Counted from the stretch's first letter, positions 16,666 to 26,155 are shown. The stretch is 64,000 nucleotides of DNA from UBA947 sp031550975 (GCA_031550975.1 JAVBOC010000013.1:124001-188000), one strand, 5' to 3'. Program-made: numbers and translations. Notes: generated by a model not told the origin, from the sequence alone.

Positions 16666-17367
16666 ATGGAAAACTTATCAACATTATTTGCAACCAATGC
16701 AAGTCTGCCGATATTATTAGCGGTGTCATTCTTGGGCGGTTTAATCGCGTCAGTTTCGCCGTGTTCATTGGCAATGCTGCCGATAATCGTGGGTTATGTG
16801 GGTGGATATTCAAAAGAAAATCCGTCTAAAACCCTGTTGCAGATGCTGTCTTTCGTACTTGGTACGGCTATTGTTTTTGCAGTAATCGGTTTAATCTGTG
16901 CGCTTACGGGTAAAGTTTTCACCGCTTTTGCGGGCGGATATTTTGGAATATTCTTGGCGGGCATTATTTTAGTGATGGGTTTGAAACTCACAGGGATATT
17001 GGATTTTGAACTCCCTGTATTAATTAAAGAAATCCCGCAGGGCGATGCGCAGAGTATGTTTTTGTATCCGGTACTTCTGGGTGCGGTGTTTGCGCTTGCC
17101 GGAACCCCTTGTTCTACGCCGATTTTAGCGGGGATAATGGCATTTGCGTCATTGTCGGCTAGTATCCCGCAGGCACTTTTGATGTTGTTTTTATTCGCAC
17201 TCGGTCAGGGGCTAATCCTAATTTTGGCAGGTTTTGTGACTTCGCACATGAAGTCAATGTCAAAGTTGGCGCAGGCTTCTGATATTTTGTTAAAACTCAG
17301 CGGGGGCTTATTGATTCTTGCTGCAATTTATATTTTTTATAAGATTTTCGCGCCGTTGGTTGTATAA
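16666..17367 (+). CDS. ccdA: Cytochrome c biogenesis protein CcdA / DsbD transmembrane domain
   Basis: 233 residues with six predicted membrane helices, the normal size of CcdA. The two redox cysteines sit in SPCSLAMLPI (about residue 33) and GTPCSTPILAG (about residue 147), on helices 1 and 4. It relays reducing power from cytoplasmic thioredoxin to an outward-facing thioredoxin, here most likely the gene upstream. No cytochrome c or haem gene is in the window, so a general disulfide-reduction role is as likely as cytochrome c maturation. AAGGA precedes the ATG. Confidence 0.9.
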   Translation: MENLSTLFATNASLPILLAVSFLGGLIASVSPCSLAMLPIIVGYVGGYSKENPSKTLLQMLSFVLGTAIVFAVIGLICALTGKVFTAFAGGYFGIFLAGIILVMGLKLTGILDFELPVLIKEIPQGDAQSMFLYPVLLGAVFALAGTPCSTPILAGIMAFASLSASIPQALLMLFLFALGQGLILILAGFVTSHMKSMSKLAQASDILLKLSGGLLILAAIYIFYKIFAPLVV

Positions 17368-17403
17368 TAGTTTTTTGTATAGTAAAATAAATGCAATGAC
17401 TTT

Positions 17404-17484
17404 TGTCATCCTGAACTTGATTCAGGATCTGGGCTTGTACGACTTGCGACGACCCAGATTCCGGACCAAGCCCAAAATGACAGG
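17404..17484. repeat. Family-A dispersed inverted repeat
   Basis: TGTCATCCTGAACTTGATTC and CCAAGCCCAAAATGACAGG flank CTGGG...CCCAG, in the gap between ccdA and ribH. Confidence 0.7.
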
Positions 17485-17519
17485 GAGTTGGTAACAATTC
17501 AGAGCTTATGGAGAAAATT

Positions 17520-17981
17520 ATGGCAACTTATGAAGGGCAACTGGTTACAAGCGGCGAAAAATTCGGGATTGTTGTTTCCAGATTTAACGATTTTATCGGT
17601 GCAAAATTACTTGCAGGCGCGATTGATGAATTAACTCGTCACGGCGTTCCTGAGAGCAATATTGATATCGTAAAAGTTCCGGGTGCGTTTGAGATTCCGC
17701 TTGCGACTTTGAAATTAGCAAAGACTAAAAAATATAACGCACTAATTGCGCTTGGCGCGATAATCAAGGGTTCTACCCCTCATTTTGATTATGTGAGTGC
17801 GGAATTGTCAAAAGGGATTGCCCAAGTTAGTTTGCAAACAGAAGTTCCTGTTGCGTTTGGTGTTCTTACAACTGATAATTTAGAACAAGCCATTGAACGT
17901 GCCGGTACAAAAGCCGGAAACAAAGGTTCTGATGCTGCCAAAACTGCAATCGAAATGGCAAGCCTTATTAAATTAATTTAA
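17520..17981 (+). CDS. ribH: 6,7-dimethyl-8-ribityllumazine synthase
   Basis: The ATG at 17520 has GGAGAAA 6 nt upstream and gives 153 residues, the family length; an ATG at 17508 is in frame but has no ribosome-binding site. Signatures are IVVSRFNDFI, VPGAFEIPLA and GAIIKGSTPHFDYV, which includes the catalytic His, then VPVAFGVLTTDNLEQAIERA and AGNKGSDAA. It makes the penultimate intermediate of riboflavin. No other rib gene or FMN riboswitch is nearby. Confidence 0.95.
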   Translation: MATYEGQLVTSGEKFGIVVSRFNDFIGAKLLAGAIDELTRHGVPESNIDIVKVPGAFEIPLATLKLAKTKKYNALIALGAIIKGSTPHFDYVSAELSKGIAQVSLQTEVPVAFGVLTTDNLEQAIERAGTKAGNKGSDAAKTAIEMASLIKLI

Positions 17982-18013
17982 ATCGTTAATAGTTAATCTG
18001 AAAGAGTGTGAAC

Positions 18014-18892
18014 ATGAGTGAAGTAATTACGGAGTACAGAAACGAGAACACGAAGGACATTGACCTGCTTTCGACCATTGACATGGTTCGAAAAATGAAC
18101 GAGGAAGACAAACTCGTTGCGGGCGTTGTTGGCGAAGAAGCGGCAAATATCGCGAAAGCAATTGATTTGATCGCAAAACAATTCTTAAAAGGCGGCAAAC
18201 TGTATTACTTTGGCGCCGGTACTTCTGGACGCTTGGGAATCTTGGACGCGTCTGAGAGTGTTCCGACCTTTAGCGTTGCCCCTGATATGATTAACGGCAT
18301 AATTGCAGGCGGCGAAAAGGCGATTACTGAAAGTGTTGAAGGCGCAGAAGATGATTTCAAAGCAGGTTATGAAGATGCTAAAGTCTTGACGGCTGACGAT
18401 GTTGCCGTTGTAATTTCAGCGAGCGGAAACCCGAAATATTTGCTAGGTGTGTTAGAGCGTGCAAACGAAGTTAGCACAAGAACAATCGGCATCACCTGTA
18501 ACGCAAAAGGCAAAATCGCTGAGGAAGCAGGGATTGTTATTTGCGCAGAAGTCGGGCCGGAAGTTATCGCGGGTTCAAGCAGATGTAAAGCCGGCACAGC
18601 GCAAAAGATGATTTTGAATATGCTCTCAACAGGTGCGATGATTAAAATCGGTAAGACTTATGAGAACTTTATGATTGACTTGCAGGCGGTGAACGAAAAA
18701 CTTAAAGACCGTGCAATCAGAATCGTAGCGCAAATTGCTGATGTGAGCCACACAGAGGCGCTGGCAAAACTTATGGAAAGCGGTTGGGAAATTAAACCGA
18801 CAATCGTTTCGTTGAAGTTAAAATGCAGCGTGGACGAAGCGCGCGAAGAATTGAAAAAACATCGCGGAGTATTAAGACTGTTAATTAAGTAA
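18014..18892 (+). CDS. murQ: N-acetylmuramic acid 6-phosphate etherase
   Basis: 292 residues from the ATG at 18014 (a GTG 6 nt upstream is in frame). SIS-fold signatures are GAGTSGRLGILDASE, the following VPTFSV, GGEKAITESVEGAEDD, VVISASGNPKYL and KAGTAQKMILNMLSTGAM. It cleaves the lactyl ether of MurNAc-6-P to GlcNAc-6-P in peptidoglycan recycling. No PTS or anhydro-MurNAc kinase gene is adjacent. It begins 32 bp after ribH. Confidence 0.94.
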   Translation: MSEVITEYRNENTKDIDLLSTIDMVRKMNEEDKLVAGVVGEEAANIAKAIDLIAKQFLKGGKLYYFGAGTSGRLGILDASESVPTFSVAPDMINGIIAGGEKAITESVEGAEDDFKAGYEDAKVLTADDVAVVISASGNPKYLLGVLERANEVSTRTIGITCNAKGKIAEEAGIVICAEVGPEVIAGSSRCKAGTAQKMILNMLSTGAMIKIGKTYENFMIDLQAVNEKLKDRAIRIVAQIADVSHTEALAKLMESGWEIKPTIVSLKLKCSVDEAREELKKHRGVLRLLIK

Positions 18893-18900
18893 AAACCTTT

Positions 18901-19028
18901 CTGTCATCCTGAACTTGATTCAGGATCTGGGCTTGTACGGTTTGCGACGACCCAGATTCCGTGGGAAATCAGACATTTTTCACAAAATCAAAGATTATGG
19001 AAAAAGCAGTCAACTAAATTCGGAATGA
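18901..19028. repeat. Family-A repeat interrupted by about 55 bp
   Basis: The first part (TGTCATCCTGAACTTGATTC ... GACCCAGATTCCG) matches other family-A copies, but the closing TTCGGAATGAC appears only at 19018-19028. The intervening 18962-19017 stretch is AT-rich and unrelated. Confidence 0.6.
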
Positions 19029-19053
19029 CAAATAAGTAGAATTAGAGAGAAAT

Positions 19054-20070
19054 ATGACCAATAAATCAACTAAATTAACCGTAATCGGTGCAGGATGCTG
19101 GGGGCTGACGCTTGCCTGGCTGCTGACAGATAATTTTGATAATGTAACGGTTTGGGGGCGCGAGCAGGATCTGTCCGAAGAATTGCGGGTTTGCAAGCGC
19201 GCAACAAAACCGCTTGAAGTGCAGTTGAAAGAAAAAGTTGAAATAACTTCTGATCTAGCCGAAGCCATTAAAGACGCCGATATTATTTTGAATGTTGTTG
19301 CAACTTCCGGCACCAGAGATGTTTGCGAAAAATTAAAAGCTGCGGGGATTAAACCCGAACAGGTTTTTGTTAACGCCTCAAAAGGTATTGAATTGCCGTC
19401 ATTAATGCGGATGAGCGAAGTTATAAAAGATGTTTTACCTGCGCAAAAGTTGGCGATTTTATCGGGTCCGACTTTGGCAAAAGAAGTTTTACAAGGTAAA
19501 CCAACTGCGGCGTCTGTTGCTTCCGAGGACTTGCAGACAGCGGAATTTGTCCGTAATGCGTGCAATGTTCCGGGGAAATTCAGATTATATTCAAACAACG
19601 ATGTTGCGGGTGTTGAACTTGGCGGAAGTCTTAAAAACGTAATCGCAATCGCAGCAGGATTTGCGCAAACCATGGGACTGGGCGACAATTGCGCGGGAGC
19701 GCTTTTAACCCGTGGGATGGCAGAAATCGTTCGCGTAAGCGTAAAATTGGGTGCAAACCCGTCGACTCTATATGGTTTATCAGGCATGGGCGATTTAATC
19801 GCAACCTGCTCAAGCCCGATGTCACGGAATTACACCGTCGGTGCCTTCCTGGCGCGCGGTAAAAAAATCGACGATATCTTAGCGGAATTGGGTTCGGTCG
19901 CAGAAGGTGTAAAAACCTCAAAAGCGATTTGCGAGCTTGCCAAAAAACTAGACATTGAAGTCCCTGTTTCAAGCGCAATCTACGAAGCGGTCTATACAGA
20001 CATCACGCCGGAAGCGCTTTTAGACAAACTAATGAATCGCAAACTCAAAGAAGAAGAGCGTTATATTTAG
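19054..20070 (+). CDS. gpsA: Glycerol-3-phosphate dehydrogenase [NAD(P)+]
   Basis: 338 residues, family length. The N-terminal nucleotide-binding fold shows VIGAGCWGLTLA (GxGxxG); VNASKGIE and LSGPTLAKEV follow. The catalytic helical domain has VELGGSLKNVIAIAAGFAQT with its active Lys and later YGLSGMGDLIATCSS. It reduces dihydroxyacetone phosphate to sn-glycerol 3-phosphate for phospholipids. Its stop overlaps the convergent unknown gene by 4 bp. Confidence 0.95.
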   Translation: MTNKSTKLTVIGAGCWGLTLAWLLTDNFDNVTVWGREQDLSEELRVCKRATKPLEVQLKEKVEITSDLAEAIKDADIILNVVATSGTRDVCEKLKAAGIKPEQVFVNASKGIELPSLMRMSEVIKDVLPAQKLAILSGPTLAKEVLQGKPTAASVASEDLQTAEFVRNACNVPGKFRLYSNNDVAGVELGGSLKNVIAIAAGFAQTMGLGDNCAGALLTRGMAEIVRVSVKLGANPSTLYGLSGMGDLIATCSSPMSRNYTVGAFLARGKKIDDILAELGSVAEGVKTSKAICELAKKLDIEVPVSSAIYEAVYTDITPEALLDKLMNRKLKEEERYI

Positions 20071-20450
20071 GCCATTGCAGATAGTTTTAGCTCCGTATCA
20101 GGACCAAATATTGGCGACCAGTTCTTATATTGCCGGAGCGCCTCTGCCGTCGTATCACGGCTTGCATCCGGACTCACCGGTATAAATCTTGTGCTACTTC
20201 CTACTCTAACTTGTGCAATACTAGGAGGAAGCCCTGTGCTGGTTGTTGCATAAACTTGGTAACTAACGTTGCCCGATTTTCTTGTTCCCATTAAGGCTCC
20301 TTTACCTGATGCCAAATATTCAAATTTGCGCTCAAATGCAGATCTCCACCCTCTAGTGCCGCCTGAACCTAAAATCTTTTTGCCGCAGCCTTTAAGCAGT
20401 TTGCCGCCAAGTGCAAAACCAGCACGTGCGATGCTTAAAAAATTTGCCAT
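20067..20450 (-). CDS. Hypothetical protein, possible paralogue of the next gene
   Basis: 127 residues; ATG preceded by AAAGGGGAATAATT. The N-terminus is Gly/Lys-rich, and the middle segment VSYQVYATTSTGLPP...VRVGSSTRFIPV looks beta-rich. It aligns loosely with VTHQLIHTKGTTSDL...TDVDGNRRFYKV of the next minus-strand gene. No known domain or secretion signal recognised. The two genes sit head to tail and may derive from a tandem duplication. Confidence 0.6.
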   Translation of the reverse strand: MANFLSIARAGFALGGKLLKGCGKKILGSGGTRGWRSAFERKFEYLASGKGALMGTRKSGNVSYQVYATTSTGLPPSIAQVRVGSSTRFIPVSPDASRDTTAEALRQYKNWSPIFGPDTELKLSAMA

Positions 20451-20589
20451 AATTATTCCCCTTTAATTTCCCCTGACAAATAGTACTTCTATTTGTTTTG
20501 ATATTTATATAAAGAATTTCTCGCGGAAAAAATTGCCTGCTAAGCAAACTTAATGTAATATTTATTTACAGTAGCTAGGTTGAATCTTG
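20451..20589. other. Short intergenic region
   Basis: AT-rich gap between two minus-strand unknown genes. No gene or clear terminator seen. Confidence 0.4.
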
Positions 20590-20964
20590 CTAGCGAAAAC
20601 TGCCAGACCAACCAGAATCGGGGTTGTATTTTTGCGGATTGCGTCGTATCTCTCTGAGCAATGCTGCTAATTTTTTAGGAGTGAAACCGTCGACAGTCTC
20701 GTTTATTTTACCGATAAAATTTGAGCCGTCTGCAAAGAACTCCAAAACTTTATAAAACCTTCTGTTGCCATCAACATCAGTCCTTAAAATTAAATCGCTC
20801 GTTGTGCCTTTTGTGTGTATTAGCTGGTGCGTTACTTTTCCCACCCTGCGTTCTGCAACGAGTGTGGAGTTATGCCTGGCGTGCAATAACTGCCGGCGAG
20901 GGATAAATGCGGATTTTTTACTGCCTGAAAAATATTTTGAGATTCCGGAAATACCGAATGGCAT
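20590..20964 (-). CDS. Hypothetical protein
   Basis: 124 residues; ATG with AAAGG 7 nt upstream. A basic N-terminus (KKSAFIPRRQLLHARHN) is followed by a beta-rich middle and a C-terminal helix FTPKKLAALLREIRRNP, which resembles FTRDKLAKILRQGRK in the gene at 32013. It may belong to a lineage-specific family with the 20067 and 32013 genes. Role unknown. Confidence 0.6.
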   Translation of the reverse strand: MPFGISGISKYFSGSKKSAFIPRRQLLHARHNSTLVAERRVGKVTHQLIHTKGTTSDLILRTDVDGNRRFYKVLEFFADGSNFIGKINETVDGFTPKKLAALLREIRRNPQKYNPDSGWSGSFR

Positions 20965-21082
20965 ATTTTTACCTTTACTGTTTTGACTTCTTGTCCGTAT
21001 TAAAACAGCTTAAGGGTGAAAGTTGCTAATCAGGTGAAAGCAGCGTAACATTTGTTAACAACATAGAAACGGCGAAGCCTTG

Positions 21083-21091
21083 TGCTATAAT
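21083..21091 (+). promoter_or_regulatory. Extended -10 promoter
   Basis: TGcTATAAT, about 80 nt before the RicT-like gene; the predicted transcript carries a leader with a short open frame from 21115. Confidence 0.55.
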
Positions 21092-21157
21092 TAACAAAAG
21101 ATAGATGGGTGAGATGAAACAAAGCCTGTATGCCTTGTTAGCGCGCGAATATATCAA

Positions 21158-21170
21158 AGACCGGAGGTCT
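21158..21170 (+). promoter_or_regulatory. Palindromic ribosome-binding site
   Basis: AGACCGGAGGTCT is a perfect inverted repeat (AGACC/GGTCT) that contains the Shine-Dalgarno GGAGG. The same sequence precedes pyrH at 40984-40996. Confidence 0.7.
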
Positions 21171-21171
21171 A

Positions 21172-22110
21172 ATGGAAGAACAGAAAATCAAATACGCTGT
21201 AAATTATATAAAAAACACGTTTTATCCGCTTGTTGTGCCGGAAACCCTGACGCTGCAAGACGGACAGATGGTTCTTGTTAAGACCGAAAAAGGGGAAGAA
21301 GCGCTAAAAGTTTTTTTGGTGAACTCTCAAATCGCCGAAATTTGGGAAAAAAGCAAGAAAAAACCTGAACCGTTGCATGTTTCAAGAATACTTTCCCAGC
21401 GTGATTTACAGACATTAGATGATATCAAAAAAGAAGAAGTCGAGGCGTTTTTTAAGTGTCAGGCGCTAATTAAACAACACAAGTTGAACATGAATCTTAC
21501 GCGTTGTCGAATTACTTTTGATAAGCGAAAAATCACTTTTTATTACACAGCGTCTGAGCGGATTGATTTTCGGATGCTGCTAAAAGATTTGACCCAAACC
21601 TTCACGCGGGTAAGAATCGACCTGCGCCACATAGGGGTTCGGGACGAAACCTCGTTGATGGAAGGATCCGGAGTTTGTGGAAGACCGTTTTGTTGCTCAT
21701 CGTTCTTGAGAAAGTTCGCGCAAATTAACGTAAAACTCGCCAAAGACCAGGGGATGCCGATTGCACCGGGTAAGATTTCTGGCACTTGCGGAAGACTTCT
21801 TTGTTGCTTGACTTACGAATATTCAAATTACATTGAAGCCGCAAAAGATATGCCACCAGTGGGTTCTGCTGTTATGACAAACGACGGTCTAGGTAAAGTT
21901 TGCCAGCTCAATTTCCTTAACGGCAAAATTTCTGTCAAAATGGAAGACGGCAAAGTAAAAGAATTTAAAAAATCCGATATTGAAATTGTTGACGCGGATG
22001 TTAACGTCGAAATCGAAGCGCCTCAGGCGATTAACACATATTCGGACGACACCAACATCGACATCAAACAACTCGAAGACGACAGAAACAGTTCAACGGG
22101 GAATGTGTAA
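21172..22110 (+). CDS. PSP1 C-terminal domain protein (RicT/YaaT-like)
   Basis: 312 residues. The PSP1 domain occupies about residues 60-150 (ISQRDLQTL to the region before VRIDLRHIGVRDET). It is followed by the Cys signatures SGVCGRPFCCSSFL and GTCGRLLCCLTYEY, which in RicT bind iron-sulfur clusters. In Bacillus, RicT with RicA and RicF assists RNase Y in RNA processing; relatives occur widely, including near holB. The C-terminus is acidic. ATG follows the palindromic GGAGG. Confidence 0.88.
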   Translation: MEEQKIKYAVNYIKNTFYPLVVPETLTLQDGQMVLVKTEKGEEALKVFLVNSQIAEIWEKSKKKPEPLHVSRILSQRDLQTLDDIKKEEVEAFFKCQALIKQHKLNMNLTRCRITFDKRKITFYYTASERIDFRMLLKDLTQTFTRVRIDLRHIGVRDETSLMEGSGVCGRPFCCSSFLRKFAQINVKLAKDQGMPIAPGKISGTCGRLLCCLTYEYSNYIEAAKDMPPVGSAVMTNDGLGKVCQLNFLNGKISVKMEDGKVKEFKKSDIEIVDADVNVEIEAPQAINTYSDDTNIDIKQLEDDRNSSTGNV

Positions 22111-22123
22111 AGGAGAACGTGAT

Positions 22124-22804
22124 ATGGTAAAGAAAAAGGGCTTTACACTTGCAGAAGTTTTGATAGTGCTGGCGGTTATCGGGGTTATCGCGGCGCTTAC
22201 AATTCCTACACTTATGGCCAAATGGCGTGAACAGGCTACTGTAACCCAAGTTAAAAAAGCATATTCTGTATTGAGCCAAACCAACGATATGCTCATAGCA
22301 AAAAATGGCGAAGATTACATGTTGAAATTATTAGCGGGCACGACCACTGGCAGTGCTGCCGGGTGTAAAAAACTGGCGGATGCTTTTGCTCCTGAATTTC
22401 GCGGCACAGTAGGCTATAATATGACAAGTCTGTTAAATAATGTAATTAAGTTGGATGGCTCATCAATGTCATTACTGCAAACTGACTCCGGCGTTGCTTT
22501 GCCTGACGGGACTGTAATGGCGTTTTATAATAATAGTCCAACTTGTACACATAATGCTGGTTCAGGCCCTTTGTCAAAAACTTGTGGAGAAATAAAGCTA
22601 TTTCTTCAGCCGACAAAACAGACACAACTTGGAATTAATATGTTTGCTTTTCGTCTCACAGCAGATGGAATATTCCCTGTAGGGTGGCCAGGTGACGTCA
22701 ACCCTTATACTTCCTATTGTAATAAAACGAGTTCAGTCACGCACAATGGTTATTCTTGTACCTATTGGATAATAAAAAATGGCAACATGGATTATCCGGA
22801 CTAA
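22124..22804 (+). CDS. Prepilin-like protein (type II/IV pseudopilin N-terminus)
   Basis: The ATG at 22124 has AAGGAG 8 nt upstream and gives 226 residues; a longer frame opening inside the previous gene is not needed. The leader MVKKKG ends in Gly and is followed by FTLAEVLIVLAVIGVIAAL, the class III prepilin signal with Glu5, to be cleaved by a PilD-type peptidase. The exported part has several Cys and ends with a Thr/Gly/Asn-rich region. No secretion or pilus machinery gene is adjacent; two related orphan prepilins lie at 51431 and 59189. It follows the RicT-like gene by 13 bp. Confidence 0.88.
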   Translation: MVKKKGFTLAEVLIVLAVIGVIAALTIPTLMAKWREQATVTQVKKAYSVLSQTNDMLIAKNGEDYMLKLLAGTTTGSAAGCKKLADAFAPEFRGTVGYNMTSLLNNVIKLDGSSMSLLQTDSGVALPDGTVMAFYNNSPTCTHNAGSGPLSKTCGEIKLFLQPTKQTQLGINMFAFRLTADGIFPVGWPGDVNPYTSYCNKTSSVTHNGYSCTYWIIKNGNMDYPD

Positions 22805-22848
22805 GCTCCAAGATGACGTAAATTGTGCAGAATTTAAAACATTTACCC

Positions 22849-23448
22849 CTACTTAATATCCTTGAAAAACTGGTCCGAAATCAGTTGAGAATATTTTGCT
22901 TTTTCGTTGGCGGAAAGCAAAATGCGCGCTTCACCAGACGGAGTTTTGGCTACGGCTACCATCCCGGCGATGTCACCAATAGGGAGCTTTTTAACCTTTG
23001 CTTCAAATTTAACGTAAGGAACGTCTTTGCCGTAAGACTTGATCGTTCCGTGCTTGGTTACGGTCAAATTATCAATTGAAGCTGATTGGTATTTTAATTT
23101 GCCGAGCGCGGCTTTAAGTTTTTCTTCTGCTTGGTCGGATTTCAAATCCTCGGCGGTGATTAAATCTTTTCCGTTATCATCCACAACAATCAATTTCTGC
23201 CCGGAGGCTTTGTGTTCAGCTAAAACTGCCTGATAGCCCATAATTCCCGCTGCTTTTTCTATCTCAAATTCGTCGTTAATTTTAGAAAAGTCACCCACTT
23301 TTTGAGCGCGTTCCAAGAGTGTCTGCGCGGACGGACGAAAATATTTATCAATAATCTTCACGGTCCATTCTTTTCCGCCAAGACTCATAAACCCCACAAC
23401 AGCGAGGGTTATTATTACAGCTCTTATAATATTTTTTAAACATCCCAT
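22849..23448 (-). CDS. Hypothetical membrane-anchored protein
   Basis: Start chosen at the ATG 23448 (MGCLKNIIRAV) with AAGGA 7 nt upstream, giving 199 residues; a longer frame would run into mutS. A single hydrophobic segment (about residues 6-22, IIRAVIITLAVVGFMSL) anchors the protein. The rest is soluble and Lys/Ala/Glu-rich with a beta-strand pattern. No known domain recognised. It is divergent from mutS. Confidence 0.65.
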   Translation of the reverse strand: MGCLKNIIRAVIITLAVVGFMSLGGKEWTVKIIDKYFRPSAQTLLERAQKVGDFSKINDEFEIEKAAGIMGYQAVLAEHKASGQKLIVVDDNGKDLITAEDLKSDQAEEKLKAALGKLKYQSASIDNLTVTKHGTIKSYGKDVPYVKFEAKVKKLPIGDIAGMVAVAKTPSGEARILLSANEKAKYSQLISDQFFKDIK

Positions 23449-23546
23449 GTCTAAATCCTTATTTGTAAGGCTTGCGCCTTTTAAATTGCTCTCGCTCGCA
23501 AATCTGAAAATTTGTTTTTCAAATTTGCTCACTCGTTTATTTATAA

Positions 23547-23552
23547 TATAAT
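23547..23552 (+). promoter_or_regulatory. -10 box of mutS, predicting a leaderless mRNA
   Basis: Overlapping TATAATATAAT; the second TATAAT ends 6 nt before the ATG at 23559. No Shine-Dalgarno sequence. Confidence 0.55.
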
Positions 23553-23558
23553 TATAGC

Positions 23559-26141
23559 ATGACAAAATCTGAAATTAATTACGTTCACACAAGTGATGTG
23601 AATATGGATGATTTGACTCCGGTGATGCAGCAATATTTGGAAATTAAGCGCCAAAATCCGGATAAAATTCTGCTCTATAGGCTTGGGGATTTTTACGAAA
23701 CGTTTTTTGAAGACGCTGTAATTATGTCAAAAGAACTGGAAATTACTTTGACCGGACGCGATTGCGGGGCTAAACTCGGGCGGATTCCGTTGGCAGGGAT
23801 TCCTGCTAAAGCTGTGAATAATTACATCGAAAAACTCATTGATAAGAATATAAAAGTTGTAATCTGCGACCAGCTTGAAGACCCAAAACAAGCTAAGGGT
23901 TTGGTTAAGCGTGGTATTACAAGAATTATTACTTCTGGCACAATAACAGAGAGCGATTTTTTAGAAAAAAACACGAACAATTATATTTGTGCGGTTTTTA
24001 AAGATGAAAAACAAGATTTGTATGGGTTTGCGTATGCTGATATTTCAACAGGTGAATTAAAAACCACTCAGGCACCGTTGAATCTTATACTTGCAGAACT
24101 TACCAGAATCAATCCGGCAGAAGTCATCGGCGGGGATATTAGAGAAGAAATTAAACCGTTTCAGATTGTGCCGGAAACTAAATTGAATTTGCCGGACGAA
24201 ATTGCGAATAATTACAATTGTTCAAAAATTCCGACATCCGTGTTTGATGAGCATCTTTCACTAAATAATCTAAAAGCAGTTTTTCAAACAGAAAGCGTTG
24301 AGGCGCTCGGTTATGAGCATTGTAAAACCGGGTTCCGTGCGGCAGGCGCGCTTTTGGCTTACGTTTGGGAAACCCTAAAAGATAATGTTCCAAAATTCGA
24401 CAGGCTAGAGATTTATGAACTCTCAGAATACATGATTATTGACAAAAACACCCGTCGCAATCTTGAGTTGGTTGAAACTTTGCGCGAAAAAGACAAGTTC
24501 GGAACGCTGTTATGGGCAGTTGATAAAACCAAGACCAATATGGGTGCAAGACTTCTTCGCAACTGGATTTGCCAGCCGCTGAAGCGTGTAGAAAGTATTT
24601 TAGAACGCCAGGATTATGTAAGCGAACTTGTTGAAAAAAACGATGTGCGCAATGCGATTACAAATGCGATGGATAAAATTTATGATATCCAAAGGCTCGC
24701 GACCAGAATGAGTAATTCTTCGGCCAATCCTAAAGATTTTTTGAGTCTAAAAACTTCTTTGTATATCCTGCCTGAACTGCTTGAAGCCGGGCGGGAACTA
24801 GAAAATAACCCGATGGCGTCAGTTGAACAATACAAAGATGAAATTGCGGGCTTTGCGGAATTGATTGAACGCACAATTAAGGAAGACGCGCCGCATTTGA
24901 TTAAAGAAGGCGGAATTATCAAAGAAGAAGTCAGCGGCGAACTTGATTACTACCGCGAACTTTTGTCTGACGGCGAAGGCTGGATTAAAAAGTTAGAGGA
25001 AAAAGAAATTGAACAAACAGGAATCAAAAACCTCAAAGTCGGTTACAACAGAGTTTTTGGCTATTTTATTGAGGTTACAAATTCTTACCTGAACCAGATT
25101 CCGGGTCACTATATCCGCAAACAGACTCTCACGGGTGCTGAGCGTTTTATTACAGACGAACTAAAAAAACACGAAGACGATGTTTTGAGTGCAAGATTTA
25201 AGTCGACTGAACTTGAATACAAATTATTCTGCGATTTTCGCGAGTATTCAAAAGAATTCGTCTCAAAAATCCGTGAAATAGCGCAATGCGTGGCGGAATG
25301 CGATGTTTATGCAGGGCTTGCTCAAACCTCGGTTGAGAACAATTTCTGCAAACCAATAGTTGACCAGAGTGACGATTTTATAATTAAAAACGGGCGTCAT
25401 CCGGTGTTAGAAAAGATTTTGCCATTGGGTCAATATGTGGCGAATGATTTGGAATTGCATTGTGGTGATGTTGAAAATGACGCGACTGAATTTATGATTT
25501 TAACAGGTCCGAATATGGCAGGTAAATCGACTTATATGCGTCAAAACGCACTTGTGGCATTGCTTGCACAGATTGGTTCTTGGGTCCCGGCGGATTATGT
25601 AAAACTCGGTGTTGTGGACAAGATTTTCACCCGCGTTGGCGCATCAGACGATTTGACGCTTGGGCAATCAACTTTTATGGTTGAGATGATTGAAACGGCT
25701 TATATTTTAAACGCAGCAACAGAACGCAGTTTGATTTTATTGGACGAAATCGGTCGCGGGACAAGCACTTATGACGGAGTTGCGATTGCGTGGTCGGTGG
25801 CAGAACACATTGCGACAAAAATCAAAGCGCGTACGATTTTTGCGACTCACTATCACGAGTTGAATGTTATGACAGATACATTCGCGCAGGTGAAAAATTA
25901 CAGGATTACGGTGAACGAAGAAGGCGGCGAAATTGAGTTTTTGCGCAAAATCGTTCAGGGCGGAACAAGCAGAAGTTATGGTATTCAGGTAGCGAAAATG
26001 GCCGGACTGCCAAATAGTGTCATCAAACGCTCCGAGGACTTGATGAATAGAATGCAGAAAGATTTTTCAAACAATCTTTCGACGCGCAAAAAGTCCGATA
26101 CCCCGCTTGTGGAAATCCCACAGTTGAATTTGTTTAAATAA
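23559..26141 (+). CDS. mutS: DNA mismatch repair protein MutS
   Basis: 860 residues, family length. The mismatch-reading domain I carries LGDFYETFF (Phe-Tyr-Glu, residues 45-47). The lever and clamp domains are in the middle (GYFIEVTNSYL), and the ABC ATPase at the C-terminus has Walker A in LTGPNMAGKSTYMRQ, then STFMVEMIE, LLDEIGRGTSTYDG and ATHYHEL. It recognises mispaired bases and recruits MutL, which is not here. An alternative start (MDDLTPVMQQY) would leave 15 residues off. rsmH follows by 14 bp. Confidence 0.96.
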   Translation: MTKSEINYVHTSDVNMDDLTPVMQQYLEIKRQNPDKILLYRLGDFYETFFEDAVIMSKELEITLTGRDCGAKLGRIPLAGIPAKAVNNYIEKLIDKNIKVVICDQLEDPKQAKGLVKRGITRIITSGTITESDFLEKNTNNYICAVFKDEKQDLYGFAYADISTGELKTTQAPLNLILAELTRINPAEVIGGDIREEIKPFQIVPETKLNLPDEIANNYNCSKIPTSVFDEHLSLNNLKAVFQTESVEALGYEHCKTGFRAAGALLAYVWETLKDNVPKFDRLEIYELSEYMIIDKNTRRNLELVETLREKDKFGTLLWAVDKTKTNMGARLLRNWICQPLKRVESILERQDYVSELVEKNDVRNAITNAMDKIYDIQRLATRMSNSSANPKDFLSLKTSLYILPELLEAGRELENNPMASVEQYKDEIAGFAELIERTIKEDAPHLIKEGGIIKEEVSGELDYYRELLSDGEGWIKKLEEKEIEQTGIKNLKVGYNRVFGYFIEVTNSYLNQIPGHYIRKQTLTGAERFITDELKKHEDDVLSARFKSTELEYKLFCDFREYSKEFVSKIREIAQCVAECDVYAGLAQTSVENNFCKPIVDQSDDFIIKNGRHPVLEKILPLGQYVANDLELHCGDVENDATEFMILTGPNMAGKSTYMRQNALVALLAQIGSWVPADYVKLGVVDKIFTRVGASDDLTLGQSTFMVEMIETAYILNAATERSLILLDEIGRGTSTYDGVAIAWSVAEHIATKIKARTIFATHYHELNVMTDTFAQVKNYRITVNEEGGEIEFLRKIVQGGTSRSYGIQVAKMAGLPNSVIKRSEDLMNRMQKDFSNNLSTRKKSDTPLVEIPQLNLFK

Positions 26142-26155
26142 ATTATAGGAAATAG

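Noticed and set aside
17370..17507. FMN riboswitch before ribH
   Set aside because: The gap is filled by a family-A repeat and shows none of the conserved FMN-riboswitch blocks.
21980..22123. Long upstream extension of the prepilin gene into the RicT-like gene
   Set aside because: The ATG at 22124 has AAGGAG and gives a normal short prepilin leader.
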